Shown: one piece after another, positions 27,623 through 37,486 of the stretch
Numbering within the stretch: the first letter of the stretch is position 1
Layout: the number at the start of each line of letters is the position of its first letter
From: Caldicellulosiruptor acetigenus
Lineage (GTDB): Bacteria; Bacillota; Thermoanaerobacteria; Caldicellulosiruptorales; Caldicellulosiruptoraceae
DNA length: 64,000 nucleotides
Direction of reading: 5' to 3'
Assembly (NCBI RefSeq): GCF_026914305.1
Contig: NZ_CP113866.1
Span: forward strand, 1,491,501 to 1,555,500
The notes under the pieces: generated by a model
Told to the model about the DNA's origin: nothing
The model's input: the letters and a program-made list of their open reading frames with translations, nothing else
The model's database searches: none
Translations under genes and position numbers: made by a program

Positions 27623-28321
27623 TTATTCAAAAACTAAGTAAGCTTCTTCTCTGTCTATAACCTTGTATTCACCCGGTTTTAAATTTTGGTCTAAATTAAG
27701 ACCTCCTATTCTCAGACGTTTTAAGTCCACCACCTTATTTCCAATTGCTTCGAACATCCTTTTAACCTGATGATATTTACCTTCATATATGCACAATTTT
27801 ACTGTGGTACTATCAATAATAGTATATTTTGCAGGAAGTGTCTTATAACCATCATCTAAAATAATACCATTTTCAAACTCTTTCAGCTTTTCCTCATCCA
27901 CCTCTTTTTCAAGCCTTACTAAATACTCTTTTTCAATTCTTTTTTTGGGTGAGATAACTCTGTGCGTATATTCACCATCATCTGTAATTATCAAAAGACC
28001 TTCTGCGTCTTTGTCAAGCCTTCCAACTGTATGCAAATCTCGATACTTTAAATCATCAGAAATAAGTGAGAACACTGTAAGTGATGCCGGGTCGTCATTT
28101 GAGCACACATAACCTTTCGGTTTGTTCATCATGATATAAATCTGTCTACTGAACTTTGCAACCCTGCCATCGACTTCTACTACATCTTCTTCGGGATTAA
28201 TCTTAAAATCAACTTCTACTATTCGTTTCCCATTTACAGTCACAATTCCTTCTCTTATTAACTTTTTAACCTGACTTCGTGAACCAAAACCACAGTGAGT
28301 CAGAAACTTGTCAAGTCTCAT
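27623..28321 (-). CDS. rsuA: 16S rRNA pseudouridine synthase, RsuA/RluB family
   Basis: The 232-residue protein has an N-terminal S4 RNA-binding domain (RLDKFLTHCGFGSRSQVKKLI) and a pseudouridine synthase domain with the catalytic aspartate in HTVGRLDKDAEGLLIITDDG. EGKYHQVKRMF and RLRIGGL follow. Similarity of layout favours RsuA (pseudouridine 516 of 16S rRNA), but RluB cannot be excluded by eye. ATG 28321 fits the S4 start; an ATG at 28339 has no site. It lies next to two rRNA methyltransferase genes. Confidence 0.88.
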   Translation of the reverse strand: MRLDKFLTHCGFGSRSQVKKLIREGIVTVNGKRIVEVDFKINPEEDVVEVDGRVAKFSRQIYIMMNKPKGYVCSNDDPASLTVFSLISDDLKYRDLHTVGRLDKDAEGLLIITDDGEYTHRVISPKKRIEKEYLVRLEKEVDEEKLKEFENGIILDDGYKTLPAKYTIIDSTTVKLCIYEGKYHQVKRMFEAIGNKVVDLKRLRIGGLNLDQNLKPGEYKVIDREEAYLVFE

Positions 28322-28323
28322 TT

Positions 28324-29691
28324 TTATTCCAATCTCCATCCTTTTGGGAAATAATTTTTTATTATATGTCCCTCTGCTTTACCCCATCCAAGAGTAAAGC
28401 CATCTACACATATCCCTACAAATCCATTTAGATTTTCTTTGTTCTCTATCGTCTCGCCTTTTAAATACCTCCACAGCCTTTCGTCGTCTTGAGAAAAGTT
28501 AATAGCAACCTTGAGATTTTCGCACTTTAAACTTGCAATCAAATGAGCAGAAGGATAAAATCTTCCTTTATAAACTTCTCCAAGCAAAAGACCATTTCGA
28601 AGCGGTGTTATTTTATCAAAAGGTCCTTCAAAACCCAAATATAGTTTGCTTGCTTTTTTATAAAACACCCTATCCTTGAAGTAACTCAAGTCTATGTTTA
28701 AGTATTTATTACAAAACTTTTCAAAAATTTTTAAATCCTCTCTATCCACCTCAAATCTTTGTGGCTGGAAAGTCCACTCAGCTCCGCTTTCTCTTACCTT
28801 TTTTAGCTTGCAAATAAAATGTCCTTCACCTTTGACCCTATGCGGGTATATTCTTGCAGCTTTTTTCAAATTTTCATTGCCGTTTATCTCGATCCCATCC
28901 GAAAAGCCCTCATATTTTTTTATCTCAACAACTTCATAGTTTTTATGTTTTTTTAAAAACCAGTCAATAATTCCTTCATTCTCTTCTACTTCAAACGTAC
29001 AAGTGGAATATACTATCTCGCCATCCACTTTTAAAAGCTCATCTACCTCTGTCATGATACTTCTCTGCAGATTGACATACTTTTCAGGGTGATTAGAAGT
29101 CCATTTTTTAGCTGCCGTCGGGTCTTTGCGAAACATTCCCTCACCAGAACAAGGTGCGTCAACTAAAATCTTGTCAAAATATGCGCCATAGCTTTCAGCT
29201 ATCTCTTTCGGCTTGTTGTTCAGGATTACAATATTTGTGAGCCCAAGATTTTCAACATTCTTCACAAGTGCCTTGATTCTTGATGGCTTTACATCATTGG
29301 ATACAAGCAAGCCATTTTGACCAAGCCTTGCTGCTATCTGAATGCTCTTTCCCCCAGGTGCGGCACACAAGTCCAAGACTTTTTCGCCTTCTTTTACATC
29401 CAAAGCCTCAACCGGAAACATGGCAGATGGTTCCTGTATATACACAAGCCCAGCAAAATAGTACGGGTGTTTGCTTAGCCTTATCTCTTCGGTGTAGTAA
29501 AAACCATCTTTGCACCATGGAACTTTTTCAAATTCAATTCCCATTTTCTTTATAAACTCTTCAACTGAAACTTTGGCAGTGTTGACCCTAAAGCCTTTAT
29601 AACTGTCAAAGTCGTATACTTTTATAAACTGGTCAAACTCCTCTTTTAAAATTTCTTTCATCTTTGACAAGAATTCTTCTGGCAAGTTCAA
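28324..29691 (-). CDS. RsmF/RsmB-type RNA cytosine-C5 methyltransferase
   Basis: The protein has the NOL1/NOP2/Sun pattern: DLCAAPGGKSIQIA (SAM motif I), VDAPCSGEGMFRKD and YSTCTFEVEENEG, with the two catalytic cysteines in PCSGEG and STCT. A C-terminal domain of about 150 residues (YLGFEGPFDK, PSAHLIAS) resembles that of RsmF/YebU. I chose TTG 29691 (455 residues) since AAGGAGG lies between it and the previous stop; an upstream ATG at 29742 has no site. It should make m5C in 16S rRNA; the exact position is not deducible. Confidence 0.88.
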   Translation of the reverse strand: MNLPEEFLSKMKEILKEEFDQFIKVYDFDSYKGFRVNTAKVSVEEFIKKMGIEFEKVPWCKDGFYYTEEIRLSKHPYYFAGLVYIQEPSAMFPVEALDVKEGEKVLDLCAAPGGKSIQIAARLGQNGLLVSNDVKPSRIKALVKNVENLGLTNIVILNNKPKEIAESYGAYFDKILVDAPCSGEGMFRKDPTAAKKWTSNHPEKYVNLQRSIMTEVDELLKVDGEIVYSTCTFEVEENEGIIDWFLKKHKNYEVVEIKKYEGFSDGIEINGNENLKKAARIYPHRVKGEGHFICKLKKVRESGAEWTFQPQRFEVDREDLKIFEKFCNKYLNIDLSYFKDRVFYKKASKLYLGFEGPFDKITPLRNGLLLGEVYKGRFYPSAHLIASLKCENLKVAINFSQDDERLWRYLKGETIENKENLNGFVGICVDGFTLGWGKAEGHIIKNYFPKGWRLE

Positions 29692-29717
29692 TTTAAAGTT
29701 AGACCTCCTTGTAAATC

Positions 29718-30887
29718 TTATAAAACCTGAAAAATAAAACATTTGAGGTACAAAGACTCTTCATAGTTGATAAGATATGGATGGTCTTTTGCCTGCGTTC
29801 TGTACTCAATGAGTCTTAATATCTTTTTTGCATCTTTTGCAGCATCTTTAATAACCTCAAAAAACAGGTCTGGTTTCATATAATGTGAACATGAACAGGT
29901 CACAAGAATTCCACCCTTTTTGAGTATCTTCATAGCTCGCAAGTTTATCTCTTTATAACCCCTTTTTGCATTTTCCAAGGTGTGTATGCTTTTTGCAAAT
30001 GCAGGAGGGTCAAGTATTATCATATCGTATTTTTCTTTCTTGTCGTCAAGTTCATTTAGATAGTCAAAAACATTTGCAACCACAAACTCACATTTTGATT
30101 CAACGCCGTTTAACTTAGCATTTTTTACTGCTTGTTCAATGGCTGTATCTGAAATATCAACACCTATGACTTTTGATGCACCGAACTTAGCAGCGTTTAT
30201 TGTAAATCCTCCTGTGTGACAGAAACAGTCCAAAACCACTTTATCCTTTACAAAGTTTCTTATTGCAACCCTGTTCTCTTTCTGGTCCAAGAAATATCCT
30301 GTTTTTTGTCCATTTTCTATATCTACTATCATCTTAATACCATTTTCCTCTATCTCAACTTCAACAGGCGAGCTGCCATATAAAAATCCTTTTCTCAAAT
30401 CAAGTCCTTCAATTTCTCTTACCCTTGCATCATTTCTCTCATATATAGCTTTGGGATTGACAACCTCAACTAATATTTCTACCAGCTTATCTTTATATCT
30501 GTCAACACCTTTTGACAATGTCTGCATCACAAGAACATCGCCAAACTTGTCAACAATAAGTCCAGGCAGGAAATCAGCCTCAGCAAATATGAGCCGGCAA
30601 TTTTGTGTATAGCCTATACTTTTTCTGTAATCCCAGGCATCTTGAACTCTTTTTCTAAAAAAGTCAATATTAATCTCCTCATTTTTTCGTGTAAGAAGTC
30701 TTACAAGTATTTGAGACTTGGAATTTATAAACCCCTTTCCAACAAACTTTCCTTTAAAATTTAACACATCAACAATATCCCCATCCTCGAACTCCCCATC
30801 TATCTTCTGTACTTCATGCCTGAAAACCCATGGATGACCGCTTTCCACTCTCAGTCCTTTCCCTTTTGCCAAAAACACTTTTGCCAT
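29718..30887 (-). CDS. rlmI: 23S rRNA (cytosine-C5) methyltransferase, RlmI family (PUA-linked)
   Basis: The 389-residue protein begins with a PUA domain (GHPWVFRHEV, about 1-75), then a central domain with EADFLPGLIVDKFGD and the Rossmann methyltransferase: VLDCFCHTGGFTINAAKFGA, VIGVDISD, IILDPPAFAKS and TCSCSHYM. RlmI makes m5C1962 in E. coli 23S rRNA; the residue targeted here is inferred from family. It is third in a run of rRNA modification genes. Confidence 0.88.
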   Translation of the reverse strand: MAKVFLAKGKGLRVESGHPWVFRHEVQKIDGEFEDGDIVDVLNFKGKFVGKGFINSKSQILVRLLTRKNEEINIDFFRKRVQDAWDYRKSIGYTQNCRLIFAEADFLPGLIVDKFGDVLVMQTLSKGVDRYKDKLVEILVEVVNPKAIYERNDARVREIEGLDLRKGFLYGSSPVEVEIEENGIKMIVDIENGQKTGYFLDQKENRVAIRNFVKDKVVLDCFCHTGGFTINAAKFGASKVIGVDISDTAIEQAVKNAKLNGVESKCEFVVANVFDYLNELDDKKEKYDMIILDPPAFAKSIHTLENAKRGYKEINLRAMKILKKGGILVTCSCSHYMKPDLFFEVIKDAAKDAKKILRLIEYRTQAKDHPYLINYEESLYLKCFIFQVL

Positions 30888-30908
30888 ACTCTAAACAACA
30901 CCTCTTTT

Positions 30909-31505
30909 TTAGTTTATTTTCTTTCGTACAAGGTACTCATATACAAGATAAGTAGAATAATACCTGAACTTGCCCCAATCACCCCAAAAACCTTTTTGTT
31001 CTTTCAAGATATCACTAAGATTTTTTAATCCATCCAAAGATACTTTTATTGCCTCTGAAATCTCACCATCAGTTTTTGCAAGATTATCTTTTTCACACTT
31101 TTCAATTAAAAATACAAACGAATAAAAATCGAGATGTTCTTGCAAGCAGACAAGATTATACTTTATCGCTCCAATTAGTAAAAAATCTTTAATATTCAGT
31201 GCAAGCTCTTCTTTTACTTCTCTTTTCAAAGCCTCATCCACATCCTCGTTAAGACCGATGCCACCAGAAGGTATCCTGTAAACTTTATCAGGATACTCTT
31301 TTTGCCTAACAACAAGCACTTCTTCACCATCTTTTATTGCAAACACCACTTCACCTATTCTATCAACATTTATTTTGCTTTTAACATATTCAAAGAACTC
31401 TCTATCTTCTATTGTTACAGTAACCTCTCTTACAATCAAATCTGAAGCAATTGGTATTTTTTCTAAATCAAACCTGGCTTGAAAGAGCTCTTCTAAACCT
31501 TTCAT
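30909..31505 (-). CDS. Nudix hydrolase
   Basis: The 198-residue protein carries a full Nudix box, starting GGIGLNEDVDEALKREV and continuing KEEL, which fits G-x5-E-x7-REVxEE. The family cleaves nucleoside diphosphates linked to a moiety X; the substrate is not deducible, although the central RIPSGGI recalls ADP-ribose or sugar-nucleotide hydrolases. The ATG is behind GGAGGAGG and overlaps mobA by 38 bases, so the two are probably coupled. Confidence 0.88.
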   Translation of the reverse strand: MKGLEELFQARFDLEKIPIASDLIVREVTVTIEDREFFEYVKSKINVDRIGEVVFAIKDGEEVLVVRQKEYPDKVYRIPSGGIGLNEDVDEALKREVKEELALNIKDFLLIGAIKYNLVCLQEHLDFYSFVFLIEKCEKDNLAKTDGEISEAIKVSLDGLKNLSDILKEQKGFWGDWGKFRYYSTYLVYEYLVRKKIN

Positions 31506-32064
31506 TTGCCTCCTCCAAATCAGATTGAGTATTTATATTTTTAAAACTTTCAAAACAAGGGTCAAACCTCAATATTTCGTTGAGCTCAATCTTTTTTATG
31601 TTTGAGCTTTGTAAGATAGCAGAAAGAGAAAATATACCCTTGTCTATAAAATCCAACGCTTTTTCCAAAAATGCTTTGCTATATACACAAAAAAGAGGCT
31701 CAAAATAGCCATTGTAATAAGGAACAACTGCATCGTACCCATCAAACCCAAGCATGTACTCTACAAGTTCTTTTTTGGCAAACGGCATATCGCATGCTAT
31801 TATAAAATTCTTGTTTGTTCTGCTTACCATCAAACTTGTTAAGACCCCTGCAACAGGAGCATCTATTTCAATTATATCTTTTATTACTTCAAAACCTTCA
31901 AACTCTATATACCCGTTTTTTACAACAATAAACTTTTTGTCAAAAAGGCTCCCTATAATCTTGTCTATTATCTGTACAACCCTTTGATTACCAATCTTAA
32001 GATATAATTTGTCAAATCCAAGCCTTTTTGACTTCCCACCCGCCAAAATAAATAGATTTTTCAT
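31468..32064 (-). CDS. mobA: Molybdenum cofactor guanylyltransferase
   Basis: MobA adds GMP to molybdopterin to make the guanine dinucleotide form needed by DMSO reductase-family enzymes. The 198-residue protein has LAGGKSKRLGFDK (nucleotide site), IDAPVAGVLTSL, ACDMPFA with the metal-binding Asp, and VVPYYNGYFEPLFCVYS. It starts inside the stop of the molybdopterin oxidoreductase gene (ATGA), and that enzyme is its obvious client. Other cofactor synthesis genes are not in the window. Confidence 0.9.
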   Translation of the reverse strand: MKNLFILAGGKSKRLGFDKLYLKIGNQRVVQIIDKIIGSLFDKKFIVVKNGYIEFEGFEVIKDIIEIDAPVAGVLTSLMVSRTNKNFIIACDMPFAKKELVEYMLGFDGYDAVVPYYNGYFEPLFCVYSKAFLEKALDFIDKGIFSLSAILQSSNIKKIELNEILRFDPCFESFKNINTQSDLEEANERFRRALSSQV

Positions 32065-33992
32065 GTTGCCACCTTTTTCACAAATACAAAATTTGAATTA
32101 AATGCTGCTTGACTGTCCATCTCTGCCGTTTTGGAAAAAATGCAAGAGTTTATTGTCTCAATATTCTGGTTCTGAAACCCTTCTTCAACTATTATATACC
32201 CTCTTTTTATACACTGTCTCAGCACTGCTTCAGCAACAAAACTTCCACAGCCATTGTAAAGAAGCACTTTATCTCCATTTCCAATTCCAAGTCTCTTTGC
32301 ATCCTCAATATTAAAAATAGCAACTGGTCTTCTTTCAAAAAACTCCTGAGAATGCAATGTTTTTTGAGAATGAACGGTCACAAGTCTGAGCTGGTTTTTT
32401 AACGCTCTTTCTTCATCTATAGATGGCACAGCTACACCCATCTTTTCGTCTTCAAATTCAAATTTTTTGCTCTTTGTTGCAAATAGTTTATCTTCCCACG
32501 GAACTTCCATTTTGGTTGCACGCACAAAATGCTTCTCAAATTTAATGTTCAAAGCTTTCTCAAAATGAGCCTTTACATATTCTACCCATTCTTTTTCTGA
32601 TTTTATAGGAAAATCTAAATCAAGCCTTTTTGCAAGCTCGTTTATTATTTCAACCTCAGATTTTGACTTACCGATATTTTCAATAACCTTCTCAGAAACC
32701 CCAATATAATCATGCCACATATTCGGCACAAACACATCCTCTTTCTCAAGAAAACTTGCAGCAGGAAGTATAATGGTTGCTGCCTGTGTTGTTGCTGTCA
32801 AAAACATGTCAACCACAACTACAAACCTCTTTTGAAGTTCTCTGAACACCAAATCTGAGTCAGGACACTGTGAAACAGGATTTCCGGCAGATATATAAAC
32901 CATTTCAACAGGCGGGTTTTGCTGGTCTTTTAGATATTCACCGAGTTTTGCTTTGTTATAAAAACGCTTATTCACAGCCTTGGTATCGTTTTTGAAAATG
33001 GAAGCTATATTTTGAGTGAACCTGTGAGCAAAGTTTGAACCTCCACCTTTTATGCCAACATTACCTGAGATTGCAACAAGATAGTCAATTGTCCTAATTG
33101 TATTTACTCCATTTGTATATCTTTGCGGACCATAGCCAATAAAAGTTGACACAGGTCTTTGAATGTAAATATTTGCAATGTTTTCTATATCTTTTTTATT
33201 CACACCGCACTTTTTCTCTATCTCTTCATATGTTAGTCTACTTGCAATCTCCTTTACCTTTTCAAATCCAATGGTATACTTTTCGATAAATTCTCTGTCT
33301 TCCTTCCCATTTTCCAATATATATTTTATTGCTCCATATGCAAGGTGAGAGTCAGACCCAGGATTTATAATCAGACCAATATCAGCTACCTTGAATGTTT
33401 CGGTAGGGTAAATGTCAATCACCACTACTTTTTTACCCTGTTTTTTGGCCATATGGACAAAATAAAAAAGGTGAAGATTTGTCCACAGAGCGTTTCTTCC
33501 CCAAAGAACAATCCAGTTAGAATTAAAAATATCAAATGGTGAATGACAAAGCGAATTTCCAAAATCTATTTTCTGGGCAAGAAGACCTGCTCCCCAGCAC
33601 AAACTCCCTTCAGAGTATGTCGCACCACCCAAATAATCAAAAAATAGCCTTTCAATATTTCTTAAATACCCTTCGTACCCATCTCCACTATAGTATAAAA
33701 TGGCACTTGAGTTGTACTTTTTTAAAATCTCTTTTATTTGCTCTGCAATCATGTCAAGAGCTTGGTTCCACGAAATCTGGTGAAATTCGTTTTTAACCCT
33801 CAAAAGAGGAGTGGTTACCCTCTCTTTTGAATAAACCTTTTCAAGCAATCTATAACCTTTTGGACACAAAAAACCATTAGTGATAGGGTGGTCCTTACTA
33901 CCGTACAGCTTTACTGCTTTCCCATCTTCAACCTGAGCAACAATCGCACAACTGTCAAAACAGTCAAGTGGACAAAATGTCTTTTTTTTCAT
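32061..33992 (-). CDS. Molybdopterin-dependent oxidoreductase (DMSO reductase family), catalytic subunit
   Basis: The 643-residue protein has an N-terminal [4Fe-4S] site, CPLDCFDSC and, about 27 residues on, FLCPKG. Molybdopterin domains follow: ILYYSGDGYEGYL, WGRNALWTNLH, IDIYPTET, NPGSDSHLAYG, ISAGNPVSQ and a C-terminal MGD-binding domain from about 540. A Cys in GSLCWGAG is where the Mo ligand may lie. There is no Tat signal, so it is probably cytoplasmic. No ferredoxin-type beta subunit or membrane anchor is adjacent, only mobA. The substrate is unknown; the closest general class is the uncharacterised YoaE-like or formate-dehydrogenase-like proteins. Confidence 0.85.
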   Translation of the reverse strand: MKKKTFCPLDCFDSCAIVAQVEDGKAVKLYGSKDHPITNGFLCPKGYRLLEKVYSKERVTTPLLRVKNEFHQISWNQALDMIAEQIKEILKKYNSSAILYYSGDGYEGYLRNIERLFFDYLGGATYSEGSLCWGAGLLAQKIDFGNSLCHSPFDIFNSNWIVLWGRNALWTNLHLFYFVHMAKKQGKKVVVIDIYPTETFKVADIGLIINPGSDSHLAYGAIKYILENGKEDREFIEKYTIGFEKVKEIASRLTYEEIEKKCGVNKKDIENIANIYIQRPVSTFIGYGPQRYTNGVNTIRTIDYLVAISGNVGIKGGGSNFAHRFTQNIASIFKNDTKAVNKRFYNKAKLGEYLKDQQNPPVEMVYISAGNPVSQCPDSDLVFRELQKRFVVVVDMFLTATTQAATIILPAASFLEKEDVFVPNMWHDYIGVSEKVIENIGKSKSEVEIINELAKRLDLDFPIKSEKEWVEYVKAHFEKALNIKFEKHFVRATKMEVPWEDKLFATKSKKFEFEDEKMGVAVPSIDEERALKNQLRLVTVHSQKTLHSQEFFERRPVAIFNIEDAKRLGIGNGDKVLLYNGCGSFVAEAVLRQCIKRGYIIVEEGFQNQNIETINSCIFSKTAEMDSQAAFNSNFVFVKKVAT

Positions 33993-34014
33993 AAGAGTTT
34001 GCCTCCAAAAAACT

Positions 34015-34851
34015 TTAATCTACAAAGTCAAGGCTAATATCAAGGCTTTTTACTGAATGGGTAATGCTACCAACAGAAATAATATCAACACCTGTCTTTG
34101 CAATCTCCTCAATGTTATCAATATTTATATTTCCCGATGCTTCTATTAAAACTCTTCCTTCAGCTTTCTCAACAGCCTTTTTCATCTCATCAACCGTAAA
34201 ATGGTCAAGCATAATTATATCTGCACCCGATAGCAATGCCTCTTCAAACTCCTGCATATTACGCACTTCTACTTCAACCTTCATTGTATGTGGAACATTC
34301 TCTTTCGCCCTTTTTACAGCCTCTGTTATACTCCCAACAGCCTTTATGTGATTATCCTTAATTAGCACCGCATCAGACAAAGAATATCTGTGATTTTTCC
34401 CACCACCGACAAAAACAGCATATTTATCAAGCATTCTCAAAAGAGGAATGGTCTTTCGAGTATCAGTCACAGTCGCCTTGTACCCTTTTATCTTTTGTGC
34501 AAGCATATTTGTAAATGTTGCAATGCCGCTCATCCTTTGAAGAAGGTTTAAAGCAAGTCTTTCACCCATCAAGATTGCTCGTGTATTTCCTTGTATTTTG
34601 GCCAAAACATCACCTTTTTGAATATAGTCTCCATCAGTTTTTAACTTTTCAAATTTTATGTTTGAGTCTAATATCTCAAATACCCTCTTTGCCACATCTA
34701 TTCCACATAAAATTCCATTCTCTTTACTGAGAAAAACAGCACTTGAGATACTTTCCTGTGGAATCAAAAGCTGTGTTGTAACATCCCCATATGGCATATC
34801 CTCTACAAGTGCATCCTTAATAATTTTATCAATCACCAAAAAATTCAGCAT
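34015..34851 (-). CDS. nadC: Nicotinate-nucleotide diphosphorylase (quinolinate phosphoribosyltransferase)
   Basis: NadC converts quinolinate and PRPP to nicotinate mononucleotide. The 278-residue protein has MPYGDVTTQLL, LLQRMSGIATFTN, TDTRKTIPLLR, GGGKNHRYSLSDAVLIKDNH, IMLDHF and IEASGNINI, all standard. The ATG immediately follows the nadB stop (TAAATG). This is the last gene of the nadA-nadB-nadC de novo NAD unit. Confidence 0.96.
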   Translation of the reverse strand: MLNFLVIDKIIKDALVEDMPYGDVTTQLLIPQESISSAVFLSKENGILCGIDVAKRVFEILDSNIKFEKLKTDGDYIQKGDVLAKIQGNTRAILMGERLALNLLQRMSGIATFTNMLAQKIKGYKATVTDTRKTIPLLRMLDKYAVFVGGGKNHRYSLSDAVLIKDNHIKAVGSITEAVKRAKENVPHTMKVEVEVRNMQEFEEALLSGADIIMLDHFTVDEMKKAVEKAEGRVLIEASGNINIDNIEEIAKTGVDIISVGSITHSVKSLDISLDFVD

Positions 34852-36477
34852 TTAAAAGATTTCCTCCCATCCATAAATGTTTGAGTATACCAAATGCTTC
34901 TTCCAGTTAACATCGTCCTGGTACGGGAAATCTTTTCTGTAATGAGAACCCCTGCTTTCTTTTCTCATCAGTGCAGCATTTGCCAAGATGTACCCTATCA
35001 TAAGCATGTTATAATATTCTATCTCTTTTTGCGTGCTGAGTCTCATTGTATTCAATATTTCTAACCTCGAGACAATGTAATCTATCAATTTTTCAAGTCC
35101 TTCTTTTGTTCGCACAATCCCTGCATGTTCACTCATTTTACTTCTCAAACCTTCAATCTCGGTAGCTACGTTCAAATCAAACTCCTTTTTACTCAAACTT
35201 CTATGGCAGATTGCTATATGTTTTACATTTTTTTGTGACCTGCTGTTGATATATTGAGCTATTCTTCTTCCAAAAACAAGACCTTCTAAAAGTGAATTTG
35301 ATGCAAGCCTGTTTGCTCCATGAACACGTGTCCCTGCTGCCTCACCACATACAAAAAGGTTTTCTACAGTGGTTCTGCCAAACTCGTCAGAAAGCACCCC
35401 GCCCATACTATAATGCTGCGCAGGTGCAACAGGAATTCTCTGTTTTGTAATATCGATACCAAGTTCCAAACATTTTTGATATATATTGGGAAATCTCTTT
35501 CTTATAAAGTTAGCATCAAGATGAGTAATGTCGAGAAATACGTTTTCAGAGCCTGTCCTTTGTAGCTCAAAGTATATACTACGAGAAACAATATCTCTTG
35601 GTGCAAGCTCTGCAAGAGGATGGTACCTTACCATAAACCTTTCACCAAAACTATTAAAAAGAAGACCACCTTCTCCTCTTACTGCCTCTGATATTAAAAA
35701 ACTTTTGTTCTTTTCATGATAAAGCACAGTGGGATGAAACTGCACAAGTTCCATATCCACAACCTTTGCTCCACATCTCACAGCTGCAGCACAGCCATCG
35801 CCTGTTGTCACCTCAGGGTTTGTTGTGTATTTGTACAAATATCCATAACCACCAGATGCCAGAACAATGTTTTTTGCAAATAAAATGACATTCTTATTCT
35901 TTATCTTTAGCAAAACTCCTATGGCAGTGTTCTGCTCATCGGTGAGTATATCAACCAGAAAAGCATTTTCAAATATTGTAACGTTTTCATATGACTTAAC
36001 TACAAGTCCTAAATGCTCAGACACAATTCTTCCTGTTGCATCTCCACTTGCATGGATAATCCTTCGTCTACTGTGTGCTCCTTCCTGACCTAAAACAATC
36101 TCACCTTCGTCATCTAAATCAAACGGAATATTCATCTTAAGCAGAATATTTATATTTTCAATAGCCTCATCAACCAAAATTCTTACCATGTGCGAATCAC
36201 AAAGACCGCTGCCTGCTCTTATTGTATCCATATAGTGTATGTCAGGACTGTCATCATGGCTAAGTGGCGCTGCAATCCCACCTTGGGCTAAATTGGTATT
36301 GCTAACCTGCATGGTTTCTTTTGTGACAAGTGCCACTTTGAGCTTTTTATCCAAATTAACTGCCGTATATAGCCCTGCAACACCTGTTCCAATAATTACT
36401 ACATCAAAATTTAAAACTTCATCACTACCAGAGTCAAATTCAATGCAAAACCTTTTAAACTCTGCCAAACTAACCAT
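34852..36477 (-). CDS. nadB: L-aspartate oxidase
   Basis: NadB oxidises aspartate to iminoaspartate with FAD, using fumarate or another acceptor in anaerobes. The protein has VVIIGTGVAGLYTA (FAD), NTNLAQGGIAAPL, SHMVRILVDEA, GGYGYLYKYTTNP, FHPTVLYH, SEAVRGEGG, HYSMGGV and GANRLASNSLLEG. About 541 residues from ATG 36477; TTG 36483 and TTG 36468 are in frame, the last having the best-placed GGGGATGG, so the exact start is uncertain. It is linked to nadA and nadC. Confidence 0.95.
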   Translation of the reverse strand: MVSLAEFKRFCIEFDSGSDEVLNFDVVIIGTGVAGLYTAVNLDKKLKVALVTKETMQVSNTNLAQGGIAAPLSHDDSPDIHYMDTIRAGSGLCDSHMVRILVDEAIENINILLKMNIPFDLDDEGEIVLGQEGAHSRRRIIHASGDATGRIVSEHLGLVVKSYENVTIFENAFLVDILTDEQNTAIGVLLKIKNKNVILFAKNIVLASGGYGYLYKYTTNPEVTTGDGCAAAVRCGAKVVDMELVQFHPTVLYHEKNKSFLISEAVRGEGGLLFNSFGERFMVRYHPLAELAPRDIVSRSIYFELQRTGSENVFLDITHLDANFIRKRFPNIYQKCLELGIDITKQRIPVAPAQHYSMGGVLSDEFGRTTVENLFVCGEAAGTRVHGANRLASNSLLEGLVFGRRIAQYINSRSQKNVKHIAICHRSLSKKEFDLNVATEIEGLRSKMSEHAGIVRTKEGLEKLIDYIVSRLEILNTMRLSTQKEIEYYNMLMIGYILANAALMRKESRGSHYRKDFPYQDDVNWKKHLVYSNIYGWEEIF

Positions 36478-36491
36478 CCCCAATTTACAAA

Positions 36492-37412
36492 TTAACCCAT
36501 CTCAAGCATCTTAGCAAGTGCTCTTTTCGCACCTTGCATAATTTCTTCTTCAACTTCTATCTGGTATCTCTCATACAACAGAGCATCTCTTACCGATTGC
36601 AAAGTATTCTTCTTCATATTAGGACAAATCATCCCTGGATGAAGAATATAAAACTTCTTGTCGGGATTCAGCTTCTTTAAACTGTACAGCACTCCCATCT
36701 CTGTTCCGATAATAAACTCTTTTTCTTTTGAAGCAGTAGCAAAATCTATTATCTGTTTTGTACTTCCGACAAAGTCAGCAAGCTCAACCACTTCTGGTCT
36801 ACACTCAGGATGGACCAAAACCAAAGCATTTGGATGCGCAGACTTCGCTTTTTCAACATCTTCTTTTTTTATCTTGTAATGGGTAATACAGAATCCTTCC
36901 CATAAAATGATGTCTTTTTCAGGCACCTGTTTTCTAACAAAACTTCCTAAGTTTTTGTCTGGCAAAAAAATTATTTTGTCATTGGGAAATTCCCTTACAA
37001 TTTTCACAGCATTTGATGAAGTACAGATAACATCTGATTTTGCTTTGACAGAAGCAGGAGAGTTAATATAACACACAATTGAATAATCAGGATATTTCTT
37101 TTTTAAATTTTCAACATCTTCTGCAGTCACCATATCAGCAAGAGGACATCCAGCATCTATCTCTGGCAACAGTACCTTTTTATGTGGTGAAAGTATCTTT
37201 GCACTCTCAGCCATAAAGTGAACTCCACAAAACACTATAACTTCTTCAGGACGCTCAGCACACACTTTGCTAAGATAAAAAGAGTCGCCCACAAAATCAG
37301 CAATCTCCTGCACTTCATCAATTTGGTAATTGTGAGCAACTATCAAAGCGTTCTTTTCTCTTTTGAGCTTGTAAATTTCATTTTTAAGCACTTCTATATT
37401 CAATAATATCAC
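36492..37412 (-). CDS. nadA: Quinolinate synthase
   Basis: NadA condenses iminoaspartate with dihydroxyacetone phosphate to quinolinate. The 306-residue protein has the three [4Fe-4S] cysteines in [19 protein letters not shown] and [10 protein letters not shown], plus [19 protein letters not shown] and [15 protein letters not shown]. It is first in the nad unit, directly behind a near-consensus promoter. The start is GTG 37412; TTG 37403 is an alternative. Confidence 0.96.
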   Translation of the reverse strand: MILLNIEVLKNEIYKLKREKNALIVAHNYQIDEVQEIADFVGDSFYLSKVCAERPEEVIVFCGVHFMAESAKILSPHKKVLLPEIDAGCPLADMVTAEDVENLKKKYPDYSIVCYINSPASVKAKSDVICTSSNAVKIVREFPNDKIIFLPDKNLGSFVRKQVPEKDIILWEGFCITHYKIKKEDVEKAKSAHPNALVLVHPECRPEVVELADFVGSTKQIIDFATASKEKEFIIGTEMGVLYSLKKLNPDKKFYILHPGMICPNMKKNTLQSVRDALLYERYQIEVEEEIMQGAKRALAKMLEMG

Positions 37413-37441
37413 TCGCTTTTCTTGGTAAGATTTTTATCATT

Positions 37442-37470
37442 AATATACCATTTAAGAAGACCAAAATCAA
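37442..37470 (-). promoter_or_regulatory. Promoter for the nadABC unit
   Basis: Minus strand TTGATT (37465-37470) and TATATT (37442-37447) are 17 bases apart and about 30 bases upstream of nadA. I see no clear NiaR or NrtR operator. Confidence 0.65.
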
Positions 37471-37486
37471 CATACACAAAAGATTC

